Of a stretch of 64,000 nucleotides of DNA, positions 35,039 to 44,265 are shown piece after piece. The DNA is from Kitasatospora herbaricolor (lineage in GTDB: Bacteria > Actinomycetota > Actinomycetes > Streptomycetales > Streptomycetaceae): assembly GCF_030813695.1 (NCBI RefSeq), contig NZ_JAUSVA010000002.1:8207501-8271500 (forward strand), in the 5' to 3' direction. Numbering within the stretch: the first letter of the stretch is position 1; each line of letters starts with the position of its first letter. The notes under the pieces are model-generated. The model saw only the letters and a list, made by a program, of their open reading frames with translations, did no database searches and had not been told where the DNA came from. The translations under genes were made by a program, and so were the position numbers.

Positions 35039-35926
35039 GTGGACACCCTGGAGACCCGCGAGTTGAGGTATTTCGTGGCCGTGGCCGAGGAGTTGCACTT
35101 CGGCCGGGCCGCCGAGCGGCTGGGCATGGCCCAGCCGCCGCTGTCACGGGCGATCCAGCAGCTCGAACGGCGCCTGGGGGTCTGTCTGCTGGACCGCGAC
35201 CGCCGCGGTGTCGGCCTGACCGGTGCCGGGGAGGTGCTGTTGCAGGAGAGCCGGGCGGCTCTCGACGCCGCCGCCGCCGCCGTCCGCCGCACCCGGCGCG
35301 CCGGGGGCGCCGACAGTCCTGGCGGCCCCCGCGGCCGGCTGGTCCTGGCGGTGAAGGCCGCCGCGTCCCACGCACTGCTGCGGAAGCTTCTCGACGCCTA
35401 CGCGGCCGAGCCCGACAGCGCCGAGATCGAGGTGCTGCCGTGCGGCATTTGCGAGCAGGAAGAGCTGCTGCGCGACGGACGCGCCGATGTCGCGCTCATG
35501 CACACGCCGTGGAACTCGCTCGCCGGGTTCGACAGCGAGCCGCTGGTGGCCGAGGGTCAGGTCGCCGTCCTGCCCGCCGGGCACCCCCTCGCCGCCCGCG
35601 AGACCTTGTCCCTGGCCGATGTCAGGGACGTGCCCGGTCTGCCGCTCGCCCGCTGGCCCAGCCGCGGCACCTACGCACCCGGCCCTGGCCCCGAGATCCA
35701 CAACCAGACACAACTGGCCCAGCTGATCGCTCTCGGACGCATTGTGGCGGTCGCCCCCGACTCCGCCCGTTCCTGGCTGTGGGCCGAGCACGCGGCCGTT
35801 CCGTTGGCCGACGCACCTCCCGTCGTGACGCACATCGCCTGGCCCGCGCACAGCCGCTCCCTCGCCCTGGCCGGCCTGGTCGGCACGGCCGCACGGCTAT
35901 GGCCAGGTCAGCACGCGAAACGGTGA
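35039..35926 (+). CDS. LysR-family transcriptional regulator
   Basis: The protein has 295 residues from GTG 35039. The helix-turn-helix reads ELRYFVAVAEELHFGRAAERLGMAQPPLSRAIQQLERRLG, like the BenM/CatR branch. The effector domain starts about residue 95. It probably controls the divergent SDR and itself through the ATACCC/GGGTAT site. Confidence 0.93.
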   Translation: MDTLETRELRYFVAVAEELHFGRAAERLGMAQPPLSRAIQQLERRLGVCLLDRDRRGVGLTGAGEVLLQESRAALDAAAAAVRRTRRAGGADSPGGPRGRLVLAVKAAASHALLRKLLDAYAAEPDSAEIEVLPCGICEQEELLRDGRADVALMHTPWNSLAGFDSEPLVAEGQVAVLPAGHPLAARETLSLADVRDVPGLPLARWPSRGTYAPGPGPEIHNQTQLAQLIALGRIVAVAPDSARSWLWAEHAAVPLADAPPVVTHIAWPAHSRSLALAGLVGTAARLWPGQHAKR

Positions 35927-35967
35927 GTGTCCGACCACCACCGCACTCCCACCTGCCCGCGGATAAA

Positions 35968-35983
35968 CAAGCATGCATGCTTG
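35968..35983. promoter_or_regulatory. TetR-type operator palindrome upstream of the acyl-CoA carboxylase operon
   Basis: CAAGCATGCATGCTTG is a perfect 16-bp palindrome in an AT-rich patch, 67 bases before the GTG at 36050. Its form suits a TetR-family repressor. The nearest TetR gene in the window is at 45953, but no link is shown. Confidence 0.65.
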
Positions 35984-36049
35984 CTTTTTCCAGGGGCCGG
36001 TGCCACGCTGCTGCCCGAAGGCAACCGGCACGGCAGGGGAGGCGCCACG

Positions 36050-37738
36050 GTGCTGCGGATCGGCAATGCTTCGGGCTTCTACGGCGACCGCTTCGAGGCC
36101 GTCCACGAGATGCTCACCGACGGCCCGCTGGACGTCCTGACCGGCGACTACCTCGCCGAACTCACCATGCTGATCCTGGCCCGGGACCGCGCCAAGGACC
36201 CTGCCTCGGGGTACGCCAAGACCTTCCTGCGGCAGATGGAGAAGTCCCTCGCGCTGGCGCTCGACCGGGGCGTGCGGATCGTGGTCAACGCCGGCGGGCT
36301 CAGCCCCGCCCGGCTGGCCGCCGCACTGCGCGAGCTCGCCGCCGACCAAGGGCTCACCGTCCGGGTCGGGCACGTGGAGGGGGACGATCTGCTGCCCAGG
36401 GCGGCGCAGTTGGGTCTCCCCGGTGGGCTGCTCGCGGCCAACGCCTACCTCGGCGCCTTCGGCATCGCGGACTGCCTGCGGGCCGGCGCCGAGGTGGTGG
36501 TCACCGGCCGGGTCACCGACGCCGCCCTGGTCGCCGGCCCGGCGGCCGCCCATTTCGGCTGGGGGCCGGGCGACTTGGACGCCCTCGCCGGGGCGGTGGT
36601 GGCCGGCCATGTACTGGAGTGCGGGGCGCAGGCGACCGGCGGCAACTACGCCTTCTTCCTCGAACACGACCTGCGCCGCCCGGGCTTCCCGATCGCCGAA
36701 CTGCACGCCGACGGCAGCAGTGTGATCACCAAGCACCCCGGCACCGGCGGCGCCGTCACCATCGGGACGGTCACCGCACAGCTGCTGTACGAGACGGACG
36801 GCGCCCGCTACGCCGGCCCCGACGTGACGGCCCGGCTGGACACCGTCCGGCTCACCGGGGACGGGCCCGACCGGGTCCGGATCGGCGGAGTCCGCGGTGA
36901 GGCCCCGCCGCCGACCCTGAAGGCGGGCCTGAACCGGCTCGGCGGCTGGCGCAACGAGGTGGTCCTGGTGCTCACCGGGCTGGACATCGAGGCCAAGGCC
37001 GCCCTCGTCCGGGAGCAGTTGGAGCAGGAACTGGGGGAGGACCGGCCGGCCGAACTGCGCTGGACCCTGGCCCGCACCGACCGTCCGGACGCCCCGGGCG
37101 AGGAGGAGGCGAGCGCCCTGCTGCGGCTGGTCGTCCGCGACCGCGACCGGGACAAGGTCGGCCGCCCGGTGAGTTCCGCCGCCGTCGGGCTCGCACTGGC
37201 CAGCTACCCGGGCTTCCACCTCACCGCCCCGCCCGGCCCGGGCGCCCCCTACGGCGTCTTCGAGGCCGCGTACGTCGACCCGGCGGCCGTCGAGCACACG
37301 GCGGTGCTCCCCGACGGCACCCGCGTCGCCGTCCCGCCCGCGCCGGCCACCCGCGTCCTGGAGCCGCTCGCCGTACCGCCGTTGCCGCCGCCGCCCGGGG
37401 CCGGCCCGACCCGCCGGGCCCCGCTCGGGCGGGTGGCCGGCGCCCGCAGCGGGGACAAGGGCGGCGACGCCAACCTCGGCGTCTGGGCCCGCGACGAGGA
37501 CGGCTGGCGCTGGCTGGCGCACACCCTCACCGTCCGACGACTGCGCGAACTGCTGCCGGAGATCGCCGAGTTGCCCGTCACCCGGCATCTGCTGCCGAAC
37601 CTGTGGGCGGTCAACTTCACCGTGCGGGGCCTGCTCGGCGAGGGCGTGGCCGCGCAGGTGCGCTTCGACCCGCAGGCCAAGGCCCTGGGGGAGTGGCTCC
37701 GCTCCCGCCACCTCGACATCCCGGAGGCGCTGCTGTGA
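36050..37738 (+). CDS. AtuA-like (DUF1446) acyclic terpene utilization family protein
   Basis: The protein has 562 residues from GTG 36050, with AGGGGAGG nearby upstream. The N-terminal part begins LRIGNASGFYGDRFEAVHEML and contains DVLTGDYLAELTMLIL, VVNAGGLSP, VVVTGRVTDAALVAGP and a GGN motif (ATGGNYAFF). The C-terminal domain carries RVAGARSGDKGGDANLGVWAR. The family accompanies acyl-CoA carboxylase genes in acyclic terpene and branched-chain acid degradation; its exact reaction is not established. Its stop overlaps the carboxyltransferase start (GTGA), so the genes form one operon. Confidence 0.9.
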   Translation: MLRIGNASGFYGDRFEAVHEMLTDGPLDVLTGDYLAELTMLILARDRAKDPASGYAKTFLRQMEKSLALALDRGVRIVVNAGGLSPARLAAALRELAADQGLTVRVGHVEGDDLLPRAAQLGLPGGLLAANAYLGAFGIADCLRAGAEVVVTGRVTDAALVAGPAAAHFGWGPGDLDALAGAVVAGHVLECGAQATGGNYAFFLEHDLRRPGFPIAELHADGSSVITKHPGTGGAVTIGTVTAQLLYETDGARYAGPDVTARLDTVRLTGDGPDRVRIGGVRGEAPPPTLKAGLNRLGGWRNEVVLVLTGLDIEAKAALVREQLEQELGEDRPAELRWTLARTDRPDAPGEEEASALLRLVVRDRDRDKVGRPVSSAAVGLALASYPGFHLTAPPGPGAPYGVFEAAYVDPAAVEHTAVLPDGTRVAVPPAPATRVLEPLAVPPLPPPPGAGPTRRAPLGRVAGARSGDKGGDANLGVWARDEDGWRWLAHTLTVRRLRELLPEIAELPVTRHLLPNLWAVNFTVRGLLGEGVAAQVRFDPQAKALGEWLRSRHLDIPEALL

Positions 37739-39333
37739 CCGTCCTGCCCACCCGCCTCGACCCGGCGGGCCCCGAGTTCGCCGAGCACCGCGACGCGATG
37801 CGGGAGCGGCTCGACGCGCTGGCCGCCGAGCACGCCAAGGCCCTGGCCGGCGGCGGCCCCAAGTACGTCGAGCGCCACCGCGCCCGCGGCAAGCTGCTGC
37901 CCCGCGAACGCATCGAACTGCTCGTCGACCCGGACTCCCCGTTCCTCGAACTCTCGCCGCTCGCCGCCTGGGGCAGCGACTACCCGGTGGGCGCCGCGCT
38001 GGTCACCGGCATCGGCGTGATCGAGGGCGTGGAGTGCGTGATCACCGCCAACGACCCGACCGTGCGCGGCGGCGCCAGCAACCCCTGGACGCTGCGCAAG
38101 GCCCTGCGGGCCAACGCGATCGCACTGGAGAACCGGCTGCCGCTGGTCAACCTGGTGGAGTCCGGGGGTGCCGACCTGCCCAGCCAGAAGGAGATCTTCA
38201 TCCCGGGCGGCGCGCTGTTCCGCGACCTCACCCGGCTCTCCGCCGCCGGCGTCCCCACGGTGGCGGTGGTCTTCGGCAACTCCACCGCCGGCGGGGCGTA
38301 CGTCCCCGGCATGTCCGACCACACCGTGATGGTGAAGGAGCGTGCCAAGGTCTTCCTCGGCGGGCCGCCGCTGGTGAAGATGGCCACCGGCGAGGAGTCC
38401 GACGACGAGTCGCTCGGCGGCGCCGGGATGCACGCGCGCACCTCGGGCCTGGCCGACCACTTCGCCCTGGACGAGCCCGACGCGCTGCGGCTCGCCCGGC
38501 GGATCGTCGCCCGGCTGAACCACCGCAAGGCCGGCCCCGGCCCCGACCGGTCGGCCGCCCCGCCGAAGTACGACGAGGAGGAGCTGCTCGGCATCGTCCC
38601 GGGCGACCTCAAGGTGCCCTTCGACCCGCGCGAGGTGATCGCCCGGGTGGTGGACGGCTCCGACTTCGACGAGTTCAAGCCGCTGTACGGCGCCAGCCTG
38701 GCCACCGGCTGGGCGAGCGTGCACGGCTACCCCGTCGGCATCCTGGCCAACGCCCAGGGGGTGCTGTTCAGCCAGGAGTCGCAGAAGGCCGCCCAGTTCA
38801 TCCAGCTCGCCAACCAGCGCGACATCCCGCTGCTCTTCCTGCACAACACCACCGGCTACATGGTCGGTAAGGACTACGAGCAGGGCGGCATCATCAAGCA
38901 CGGCGCGATGATGATCAACGCGGTCTCCAACTCCAAGGTCCCGCACATCTCGGTGCTGACGGGCGCCTCCTACGGGGCCGGGCACTACGGGATGTGCGGG
39001 CGGGCCTACGACCCGCGCTTCCTGTTCGCCTGGCCCAGCGCCAAGTCCGCCGTGATGGGCCCGCAGCAGCTCGCGGGGGTGCTGTCGATCGTCGCCCGGC
39101 AGTCGGCCGCGGCCAAGGGCCAGCCCTACGACGAGGACGCGGACGCCGCGATCCGGGCGATGGTCGAGCAGCAGATCGAGGCCGAGTCGCTGCCGGTCTT
39201 CCTCTCCGGGCGCCTCTACGACGACGGCGTCATCGACCCGCGCGACACCCGTACCGTGCTCGGCCTCTGCCTCTCCGCGATCCACAACGCTCCCGTCGAG
39301 GGCGCGCGCGGCTACGGCGTCTTCCGGATGTGA
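37735..39333 (+). CDS. Acyl-CoA carboxylase, carboxyltransferase (beta) subunit
   Basis: The protein has 532 residues and belongs to the methylcrotonyl/geranyl-CoA carboxylase beta family. Typical sequences are ERHRARGKLLPRERIELLVDPDSPFLELSPLA, SGGADLPSQKEIF, GNSTAGGAYVPGMSDH, FLGGPPLVKMATGEE and LHNTTGYMVGKDYEQGGIIKHGAKM-type text (here HGAMMINAV). It transfers CO2 from carboxybiotin to a branched or isoprenoid enoyl-CoA. The substrate cannot be fixed from sequence by eye: methylcrotonyl-CoA or geranyl-CoA are the candidates. Confidence 0.93.
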   Translation: MTVLPTRLDPAGPEFAEHRDAMRERLDALAAEHAKALAGGGPKYVERHRARGKLLPRERIELLVDPDSPFLELSPLAAWGSDYPVGAALVTGIGVIEGVECVITANDPTVRGGASNPWTLRKALRANAIALENRLPLVNLVESGGADLPSQKEIFIPGGALFRDLTRLSAAGVPTVAVVFGNSTAGGAYVPGMSDHTVMVKERAKVFLGGPPLVKMATGEESDDESLGGAGMHARTSGLADHFALDEPDALRLARRIVARLNHRKAGPGPDRSAAPPKYDEEELLGIVPGDLKVPFDPREVIARVVDGSDFDEFKPLYGASLATGWASVHGYPVGILANAQGVLFSQESQKAAQFIQLANQRDIPLLFLHNTTGYMVGKDYEQGGIIKHGAMMINAVSNSKVPHISVLTGASYGAGHYGMCGRAYDPRFLFAWPSAKSAVMGPQQLAGVLSIVARQSAAAKGQPYDEDADAAIRAMVEQQIEAESLPVFLSGRLYDDGVIDPRDTRTVLGLCLSAIHNAPVEGARGYGVFRM

Positions 39334-39347
39334 GGGACTCACCGAAC

Positions 39348-41294
39348 ATGATCACGTCTCTGCTGGTCGCCAACCGCGGCGAGATCGCCCGCCGGGTCTT
39401 CCGCACCTGCCGCGACCTGGGCATCGCCACCGTCGCCGTGCACTCGGACCCCGACGCGGACGCCCCGCACACCCGCGAGGCCGACACCGCCGTCCGGCTG
39501 CCCGGGGCCACCGCCGCCGACACCTACCTGCGCGCCGACCTGATCGTCCGGGCCGCCCTGGACGCGGGCGCCGACGCCGTCCACCCCGGCTACGGCTTCC
39601 TCTCCGAGAACGCCGGATTCGCCCAGGCCGTGCTGGACGCCGGCCTCACCTGGATCGGCCCGCCACCCGCCGCGATCGCCGCGATGGGCTCCAAGACCGA
39701 GGCCAAGCGGCTGATGGCGGCCGCCGGCGTCCCCGTCCTCGGCGCGGTCGAGAACCCCGCCCCGTCCGACTATCCGCTGCTGGTCAAGGCGGCGGCCGGC
39801 GGCGGCGGACGCGGCATGCGGGTGGTGCGCACGCCGGACGAACTGGCCGGCCAACTCGCCGCCGCCCGAGCCGAGTCGGCGAAGGCCTTCGGCTCGGACG
39901 AGGTCTTCTGCGAGCCGTACCTGCCCACCGGCCGGCACATCGAGGTCCAGCTGATGGCGGACACCCACGGCACCGTCTGGGCGGTCGGCGAGCGAGACTG
40001 CTCGCTCCAGCGCCGCCACCAGAAGGTGATCGAGGAGGCACCGGCGCCCGGCCTGGCCGAGGCGGACCGCGCCGAGTTGTACGCCGCCGCCACCGCCGCG
40101 GCCCGCGCCATCGGCTACACCGGTGCCGGCACCGCCGAGTTCCTGCTCGGCCCGGACGGCCGGTTCTGGTTCCTGGAGATGAACACCCGCCTCCAGGTCG
40201 AGCACCCGGTCACCGAATGCGTCACCGGCCTCGACCTGGTCGCCCTCCAACTCCGCGTCGCCGAGGGCGAAGCACTGCCCGCCGAGCCCCCGCCGACCCG
40301 GGGCCACGCCATCGAGGCCCGGCTCTACGCCGAGGACCCGGCAGCCGGCTGGGCCCCGCAGACCGGCACCCTGCACGCGCTCGAACTGCCCTCCGTCCAG
40401 GTCGCCTTCGGCACCACGCCGGGCGACACCGGTCTGCGGCTCGACTCCGGCGCCGAGGCCGGAAGCACCGTCGGCATCCACTACGACCCGATGCTCGCCA
40501 AGGTCGTCGCCTGGGCCCCCACCCGGGCCGCCGCCGCCCGCCGGCTGGCCACCGCCCTGGCCCGCGCCCGGGTCCACGGGCTCACCACCAACCGGGACCT
40601 GCTGGTCGCGGCGCTGCGCCACCCGGCCTTCCTGGAAGGGCGGGTGCACACCGCCTTCCTCGCCGAGCACGCCGACGCCCTGCTGCCCGCGGGCCCGAAG
40701 AGCGACCCGCTGCGGGCGCTGGCAGCCGCCCTCGCGGACGCCGCCGCCCGCCGCACCGCGCTGCCCTCCGGCTGGCGCAACCTGCCCTCCCAGCCGCAGT
40801 CCAAGCGCTACCGGGCGCCGGACGGGACGGAGCACGAGGTGCGCTACCGCCTGGGCCGCCGAGGTGAGTTGGACGCCGACGGGCACCCCGCCACCACCCT
40901 GCTCTCGGCCACGTCCGAGCAGGTCGTGCTCGCCGTCGACGGGCTGCGCCGCAGCTTCGACGTCGCCCGCTACGGCGACCTCGTGCACGTGGACGAGCCG
41001 GCCGGATCCACCGCCTTCACCGCCCTCGACCGCTTCCCCGCCCCCGCCGCGCACACCGACCCCGGCGCGCTGCTCGCGCCGATGCCGGGCATCGTGGTGC
41101 GCGTCGCGGCCGCCCCGGGGGACACCGTCACGGCGGGCCAGCCCCTGCTCTGGCTGGAGGCGATGAAGATGGAGCACCGCGTCACCGCCCCCGTCGACGG
41201 CGTCCTCACCGAACTGCACGCCGCCCCCGGCCGGCAGGTCGAACTCGGGGCGCTGCTCGCCGTGGTGAAGCCCACGGCCGACCCGGCACCCTGA
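39348..41294 (+). CDS. Acyl-CoA carboxylase, biotin carboxylase/carrier (alpha) subunit
   Basis: The protein has 648 residues. The biotin carboxylase domain begins SLLVANRGEIARRVFRTCRDLGI, with the ATP-grasp loop KAAAGGGGRGMRVV, RDCSLQRRHQKVIEEAPAP and FLEMNTRLQVEHPVTE. The C-terminal biotinyl domain carries the lysine in WLEAMKMEHRV about 45 residues from the end. It carboxylates biotin with ATP and bicarbonate and partners the beta subunit encoded 14 bases upstream. Confidence 0.95.
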   Translation: MITSLLVANRGEIARRVFRTCRDLGIATVAVHSDPDADAPHTREADTAVRLPGATAADTYLRADLIVRAALDAGADAVHPGYGFLSENAGFAQAVLDAGLTWIGPPPAAIAAMGSKTEAKRLMAAAGVPVLGAVENPAPSDYPLLVKAAAGGGGRGMRVVRTPDELAGQLAAARAESAKAFGSDEVFCEPYLPTGRHIEVQLMADTHGTVWAVGERDCSLQRRHQKVIEEAPAPGLAEADRAELYAAATAAARAIGYTGAGTAEFLLGPDGRFWFLEMNTRLQVEHPVTECVTGLDLVALQLRVAEGEALPAEPPPTRGHAIEARLYAEDPAAGWAPQTGTLHALELPSVQVAFGTTPGDTGLRLDSGAEAGSTVGIHYDPMLAKVVAWAPTRAAAARRLATALARARVHGLTTNRDLLVAALRHPAFLEGRVHTAFLAEHADALLPAGPKSDPLRALAAALADAAARRTALPSGWRNLPSQPQSKRYRAPDGTEHEVRYRLGRRGELDADGHPATTLLSATSEQVVLAVDGLRRSFDVARYGDLVHVDEPAGSTAFTALDRFPAPAAHTDPGALLAPMPGIVVRVAAAPGDTVTAGQPLLWLEAMKMEHRVTAPVDGVLTELHAAPGRQVELGALLAVVKPTADPAP

Positions 41295-41377
41295 CTGCTC
41301 GGCCCGGATCCCAGCCCGCCGTCCATCTGGTCAGCCCGTCACCCACCACCCTCGACCCGCCCGGAAGGACCCCCAGG

Positions 41378-42598
41378 ATGTCCGCACCGCGCACCACGAC
41401 CACCTCCGCCCAGCCCGCCGACGCCTCGCCCGGGAGCACCAGCCCGCTGATCGAGACCCCCGAACGCCAGGCCCTGCGCCGCGCGGTCGGTGACCTCGGC
41501 CGCCGCTACGGCTCCGCCTACTACCTCGACAAGGCCCGCCAGGGCCTGCCCGCCGACGAACTCTGGGCGGAGGCCGGGAAGGCCGGATATCTCGGCGTCA
41601 ACCTGCCCGTCGAATACGGCGGAGGCGGCGGCGGGATCACCGACCTCGCCATCGTGCTGGAGGAACTCGGCACCGCCGGCTGCCCGTTGCTGCTGCTGAT
41701 CGTCTCACCCGCGATCTGCGGCACGGTCATCGCCCGCTACGGCACCGAGCAGCAGAAGCAGCGGTGGCTGCCGGGGCTCGCCGACGGCACCCGCCGGATG
41801 GCCTTCGGGATCACCGAGCCCGACGCCGGTTCCAACTCCCACCGGATCTCGACCGTCGCCCGCCGCGACGGCGACGACTGGCTGCTCACCGGCCGCAAGG
41901 TCTTCGTCTCCGGCATCGACCACGCCGACGCCGTGCTGTTCGTCGGCCGGACGGAGGACGCGCGGACGGGCAAGCTCAAGCCCGCCCTGTTCGTCGTCCC
42001 GCGCGACACCCCCGGTTTCGAGTACCGGCCGATCCCGATGGAGCTGGTCGCCCCGGAGAAGCAGTACCAGGTCTTCCTGGACGACGTCCGGCTGCCGGCC
42101 GACGCCCTGGTCGGTGACGAGAACGCCGGTCTGCTCCAGCTGTTCGCGGGGCTCAACCCGGAGCGGATCATGACCGCCGCGTTCTCCCTGGGCCTGGCCC
42201 GGCAGGCGCTGGCGAAGGCCGTCGACTACGCCAAGTCCCGTACGGTCTGGGACACTCCGATCGGCGCGCACCAGGGCCTGGCGCACCCGCTGGCCGTCTG
42301 CGCGATCGAGATCGAACTCGCCCGGCTGATGACCCAGAAGGCCGGCCACCTCTACGACGCGGGCGACGACCTGGCCGCCGGCGAGGCCGCCAACATGGCC
42401 AAGTACGCGGCGGGTGAGGCCGCCGCCCGTACCGTGGACCAGGCCGTCCAGACCCTCGGCGGCAACGGCCTGACCCAGGAGTACGGGCTCGGCGCGCTGC
42501 TCACCGCCACCCGGGTGGGCCGGGTGGCGCCGGTCAGCCGCGAGATGATCCTCAACTACGTGGCGCAGCACACCCTGGGGCTGCCGCGCTCGTACTGA
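41378..42598 (+). CDS. Acyl-CoA dehydrogenase
   Basis: The protein has 406 residues. The acyl-CoA dehydrogenase signatures are AFGITEPDAGSNSHRIST, an FAD-binding C-terminal QTLGGNGLTQEYGL and MAKYAAGEAAARTVDQAVQ. It should form the enoyl-CoA that the carboxylase then uses, as isovaleryl- or citronellyl-CoA dehydrogenases do. It starts 83 bases after the alpha subunit. No HMG-CoA lyase gene lies in between, unlike typical leucine-degradation operons. Confidence 0.92.
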   Translation: MSAPRTTTTSAQPADASPGSTSPLIETPERQALRRAVGDLGRRYGSAYYLDKARQGLPADELWAEAGKAGYLGVNLPVEYGGGGGGITDLAIVLEELGTAGCPLLLLIVSPAICGTVIARYGTEQQKQRWLPGLADGTRRMAFGITEPDAGSNSHRISTVARRDGDDWLLTGRKVFVSGIDHADAVLFVGRTEDARTGKLKPALFVVPRDTPGFEYRPIPMELVAPEKQYQVFLDDVRLPADALVGDENAGLLQLFAGLNPERIMTAAFSLGLARQALAKAVDYAKSRTVWDTPIGAHQGLAHPLAVCAIEIELARLMTQKAGHLYDAGDDLAAGEAANMAKYAAGEAAARTVDQAVQTLGGNGLTQEYGLGALLTATRVGRVAPVSREMILNYVAQHTLGLPRSY

Positions 42599-42667
42599 GG
42601 AGCCGCCCGGCCCGGCCCCGGCTCGACGGGTCGCGACGCGGCAGGTCGCGGCGCAGCAGGCCCCGGC

Positions 42668-43366
42668 TCAGCGGGTCGCGGTGAGGTGCGCGAAGACCAC
42701 GACGTTGTCCGAGTAGCCGGCCTTCTTGTCGTACTTGCCCCCGCAGGTGATCAGACGCAGCTCGGGACGCTCGGTGGGGCCGTAGACGGTGGTGTCCGGC
42801 ACGGCCGACCGGGGGTAGGTCCGCACCGCGTCGATGCTGAAGACGGCCGTCCGGCGGTCCTGCCGGGTGATCTCCACCGTGTCGCCCGGGCGCAGCAGTC
42901 CCAGCCGGTAGAAGACGGCCGGCCCGGAGCGGGTGTCCGCGTGCCCCGCGACGATCGAGTTGCCCGGTGTGCCGGGGGAGGCGCCGTCCCGGTACCAGCC
43001 GGCCTGGCCGGGGGCGCTCAGCGGAGGTGTTTCCAGGTGTCCGGCGCCGTCCAGGCCCAGTCCGAGGAGGGGAGCGGTGACCTTGATCGAGGGGATTCGG
43101 ACGCCGGTCGGCACCGAGGGCGGCAGCGGCGCGGGGGGCGGCTTGCCCGGCCGGGGGCCCGCCGTGGGCGTGGAACCTGCGGCCGGTGCGCCGGTGGTGT
43201 CCGGCCCCGGCGCGGCGGCCGGCCCGGGCGCGGGCGGGCCGCTCGCCCCCGCGCCGTCGTGCACCAGCCAGATGCCGAGGGCCAGGGCGAGTGCGACGGC
43301 CGCGGCGGTCAGCCGCGCCTGGGCACGACGCCCCGGCTCCTGGTTCCTGGCCTCAGGATGCGGCAT
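42668..43366 (-). CDS. Class F sortase
   Basis: The protein has 232 residues. One N-terminal membrane anchor (LTAAAVALALALGIWLV) is followed by a Pro/Ala-rich linker of about 60 residues and the sortase domain. The active-site His is in SIVAGHADTRSG and the Cys in ELRLITCGGKYD. The usual downstream Arg is not obvious in KAGYSDNVVVFAHL. It overlaps the exported-protein gene upstream by 14 bases, which suggests enzyme and partner in one operon. Confidence 0.9.
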   Translation of the reverse strand: MPHPEARNQEPGRRAQARLTAAAVALALALGIWLVHDGAGASGPPAPGPAAAPGPDTTGAPAAGSTPTAGPRPGKPPPAPLPPSVPTGVRIPSIKVTAPLLGLGLDGAGHLETPPLSAPGQAGWYRDGASPGTPGNSIVAGHADTRSGPAVFYRLGLLRPGDTVEITRQDRRTAVFSIDAVRTYPRSAVPDTTVYGPTERPELRLITCGGKYDKKAGYSDNVVVFAHLTATR

Positions 43367-44072
43367 TGCGGGCGGTGCGGCGGCGGACGGCGCGGATGCC
43401 CAGTACCGCCACGAGCGCCAGCAGCGCCGATCCGGCGCCGACCTCGACGGCGTGCGGGTCGTGCGAGGTGCCGCCGCCGCCGGCCTCCAGTCCGCCGTGC
43501 GGTCCGCCGGTGCCCGGCGGGCGGCCGCCGCCGGCCGCGGGACTGCCGGACGGCCGGGGCGAGGTGCTGGGGACCGCGAGGTTGCTCGGGCCGCCGGGGC
43601 CGGGCGGGGGTACGGGCGCGGCGACGTCGCTCGGGCCGCCGGCCGGCGGGCAGGAGACCGTGAACACCTTGTGCTTGGCGCTGCCGGTCTGTCCCACGAA
43701 GGTCCAGTTGACCCGGTAGTGGCCGTCCGGGAGGGACATGATCTGGGTCTGGCCGGTGCCGCTGAGCAGGGCCAGCACCCCGGTGCTCACCTGCTGGGTG
43801 CCGGTCGGCGGCTGCTGCTCGATCGTCCAGTCGACCAGCTGCAGGTCGTCGAAGTCGAAGGCGTCCAGGTAGAACCGGCAGACCTGCGGCTCGTCGCGCC
43901 GGTCCGTCACGGGCGTGGTGCTCCCGTGCACCTTGATGTCGCCGTTGTCGCCCGGCGCGGCGTGGGCCGCGGGGGCGGCGCCGAGGGCGAGCAGGGCGGT
44001 GAGCGCGCCCACCGTGAGGGCACGTCCGGCGGCGGAGCCGGCGGGGGGTTCGGGGCGGTGGCAGGACGTCAC
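43353..44072 (-). CDS. Exported, C-terminally membrane-anchored protein
   Basis: The protein has 239 residues with a signal peptide (RALTVGALTALLALGAAPAAHA-AP). A folded domain with one Cys pair follows (QVCRFYLDAFDFDDLQLVDWTI ... KVFTVSCPP), then a Gly/Pro-rich stalk and a C-terminal helix ALLALVAVLGI with a basic tail RAVRRRTARN. The tail has the layout of a sortase substrate, but I find no LPxTG or LAxTG motif. Its neighbour is a class F sortase. The function is unknown. Confidence 0.82.
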   Translation of the reverse strand: MTSCHRPEPPAGSAAGRALTVGALTALLALGAAPAAHAAPGDNGDIKVHGSTTPVTDRRDEPQVCRFYLDAFDFDDLQLVDWTIEQQPPTGTQQVSTGVLALLSGTGQTQIMSLPDGHYRVNWTFVGQTGSAKHKVFTVSCPPAGGPSDVAAPVPPPGPGGPSNLAVPSTSPRPSGSPAAGGGRPPGTGGPHGGLEAGGGGTSHDPHAVEVGAGSALLALVAVLGIRAVRRRTARNAAS

Positions 44073-44265
44073 GTCGGGGACTCCAGTGGTGCGGTGGGCG
44101 GGCGCAGGGGAGTTCTCACCGTCAGCCGCGCTCCGTGGCCGGGCAAGCGCGCCGCGCCTCCCGTGCCGATTTTTCGTCAGTTCGGATCATCGGCGGGCAT
44201 CTGTCCACCGGGCCGGATCGGCGCCACCCTGTGAGCAGTCGTCAGGATCCACCCAGGAGGCATGC

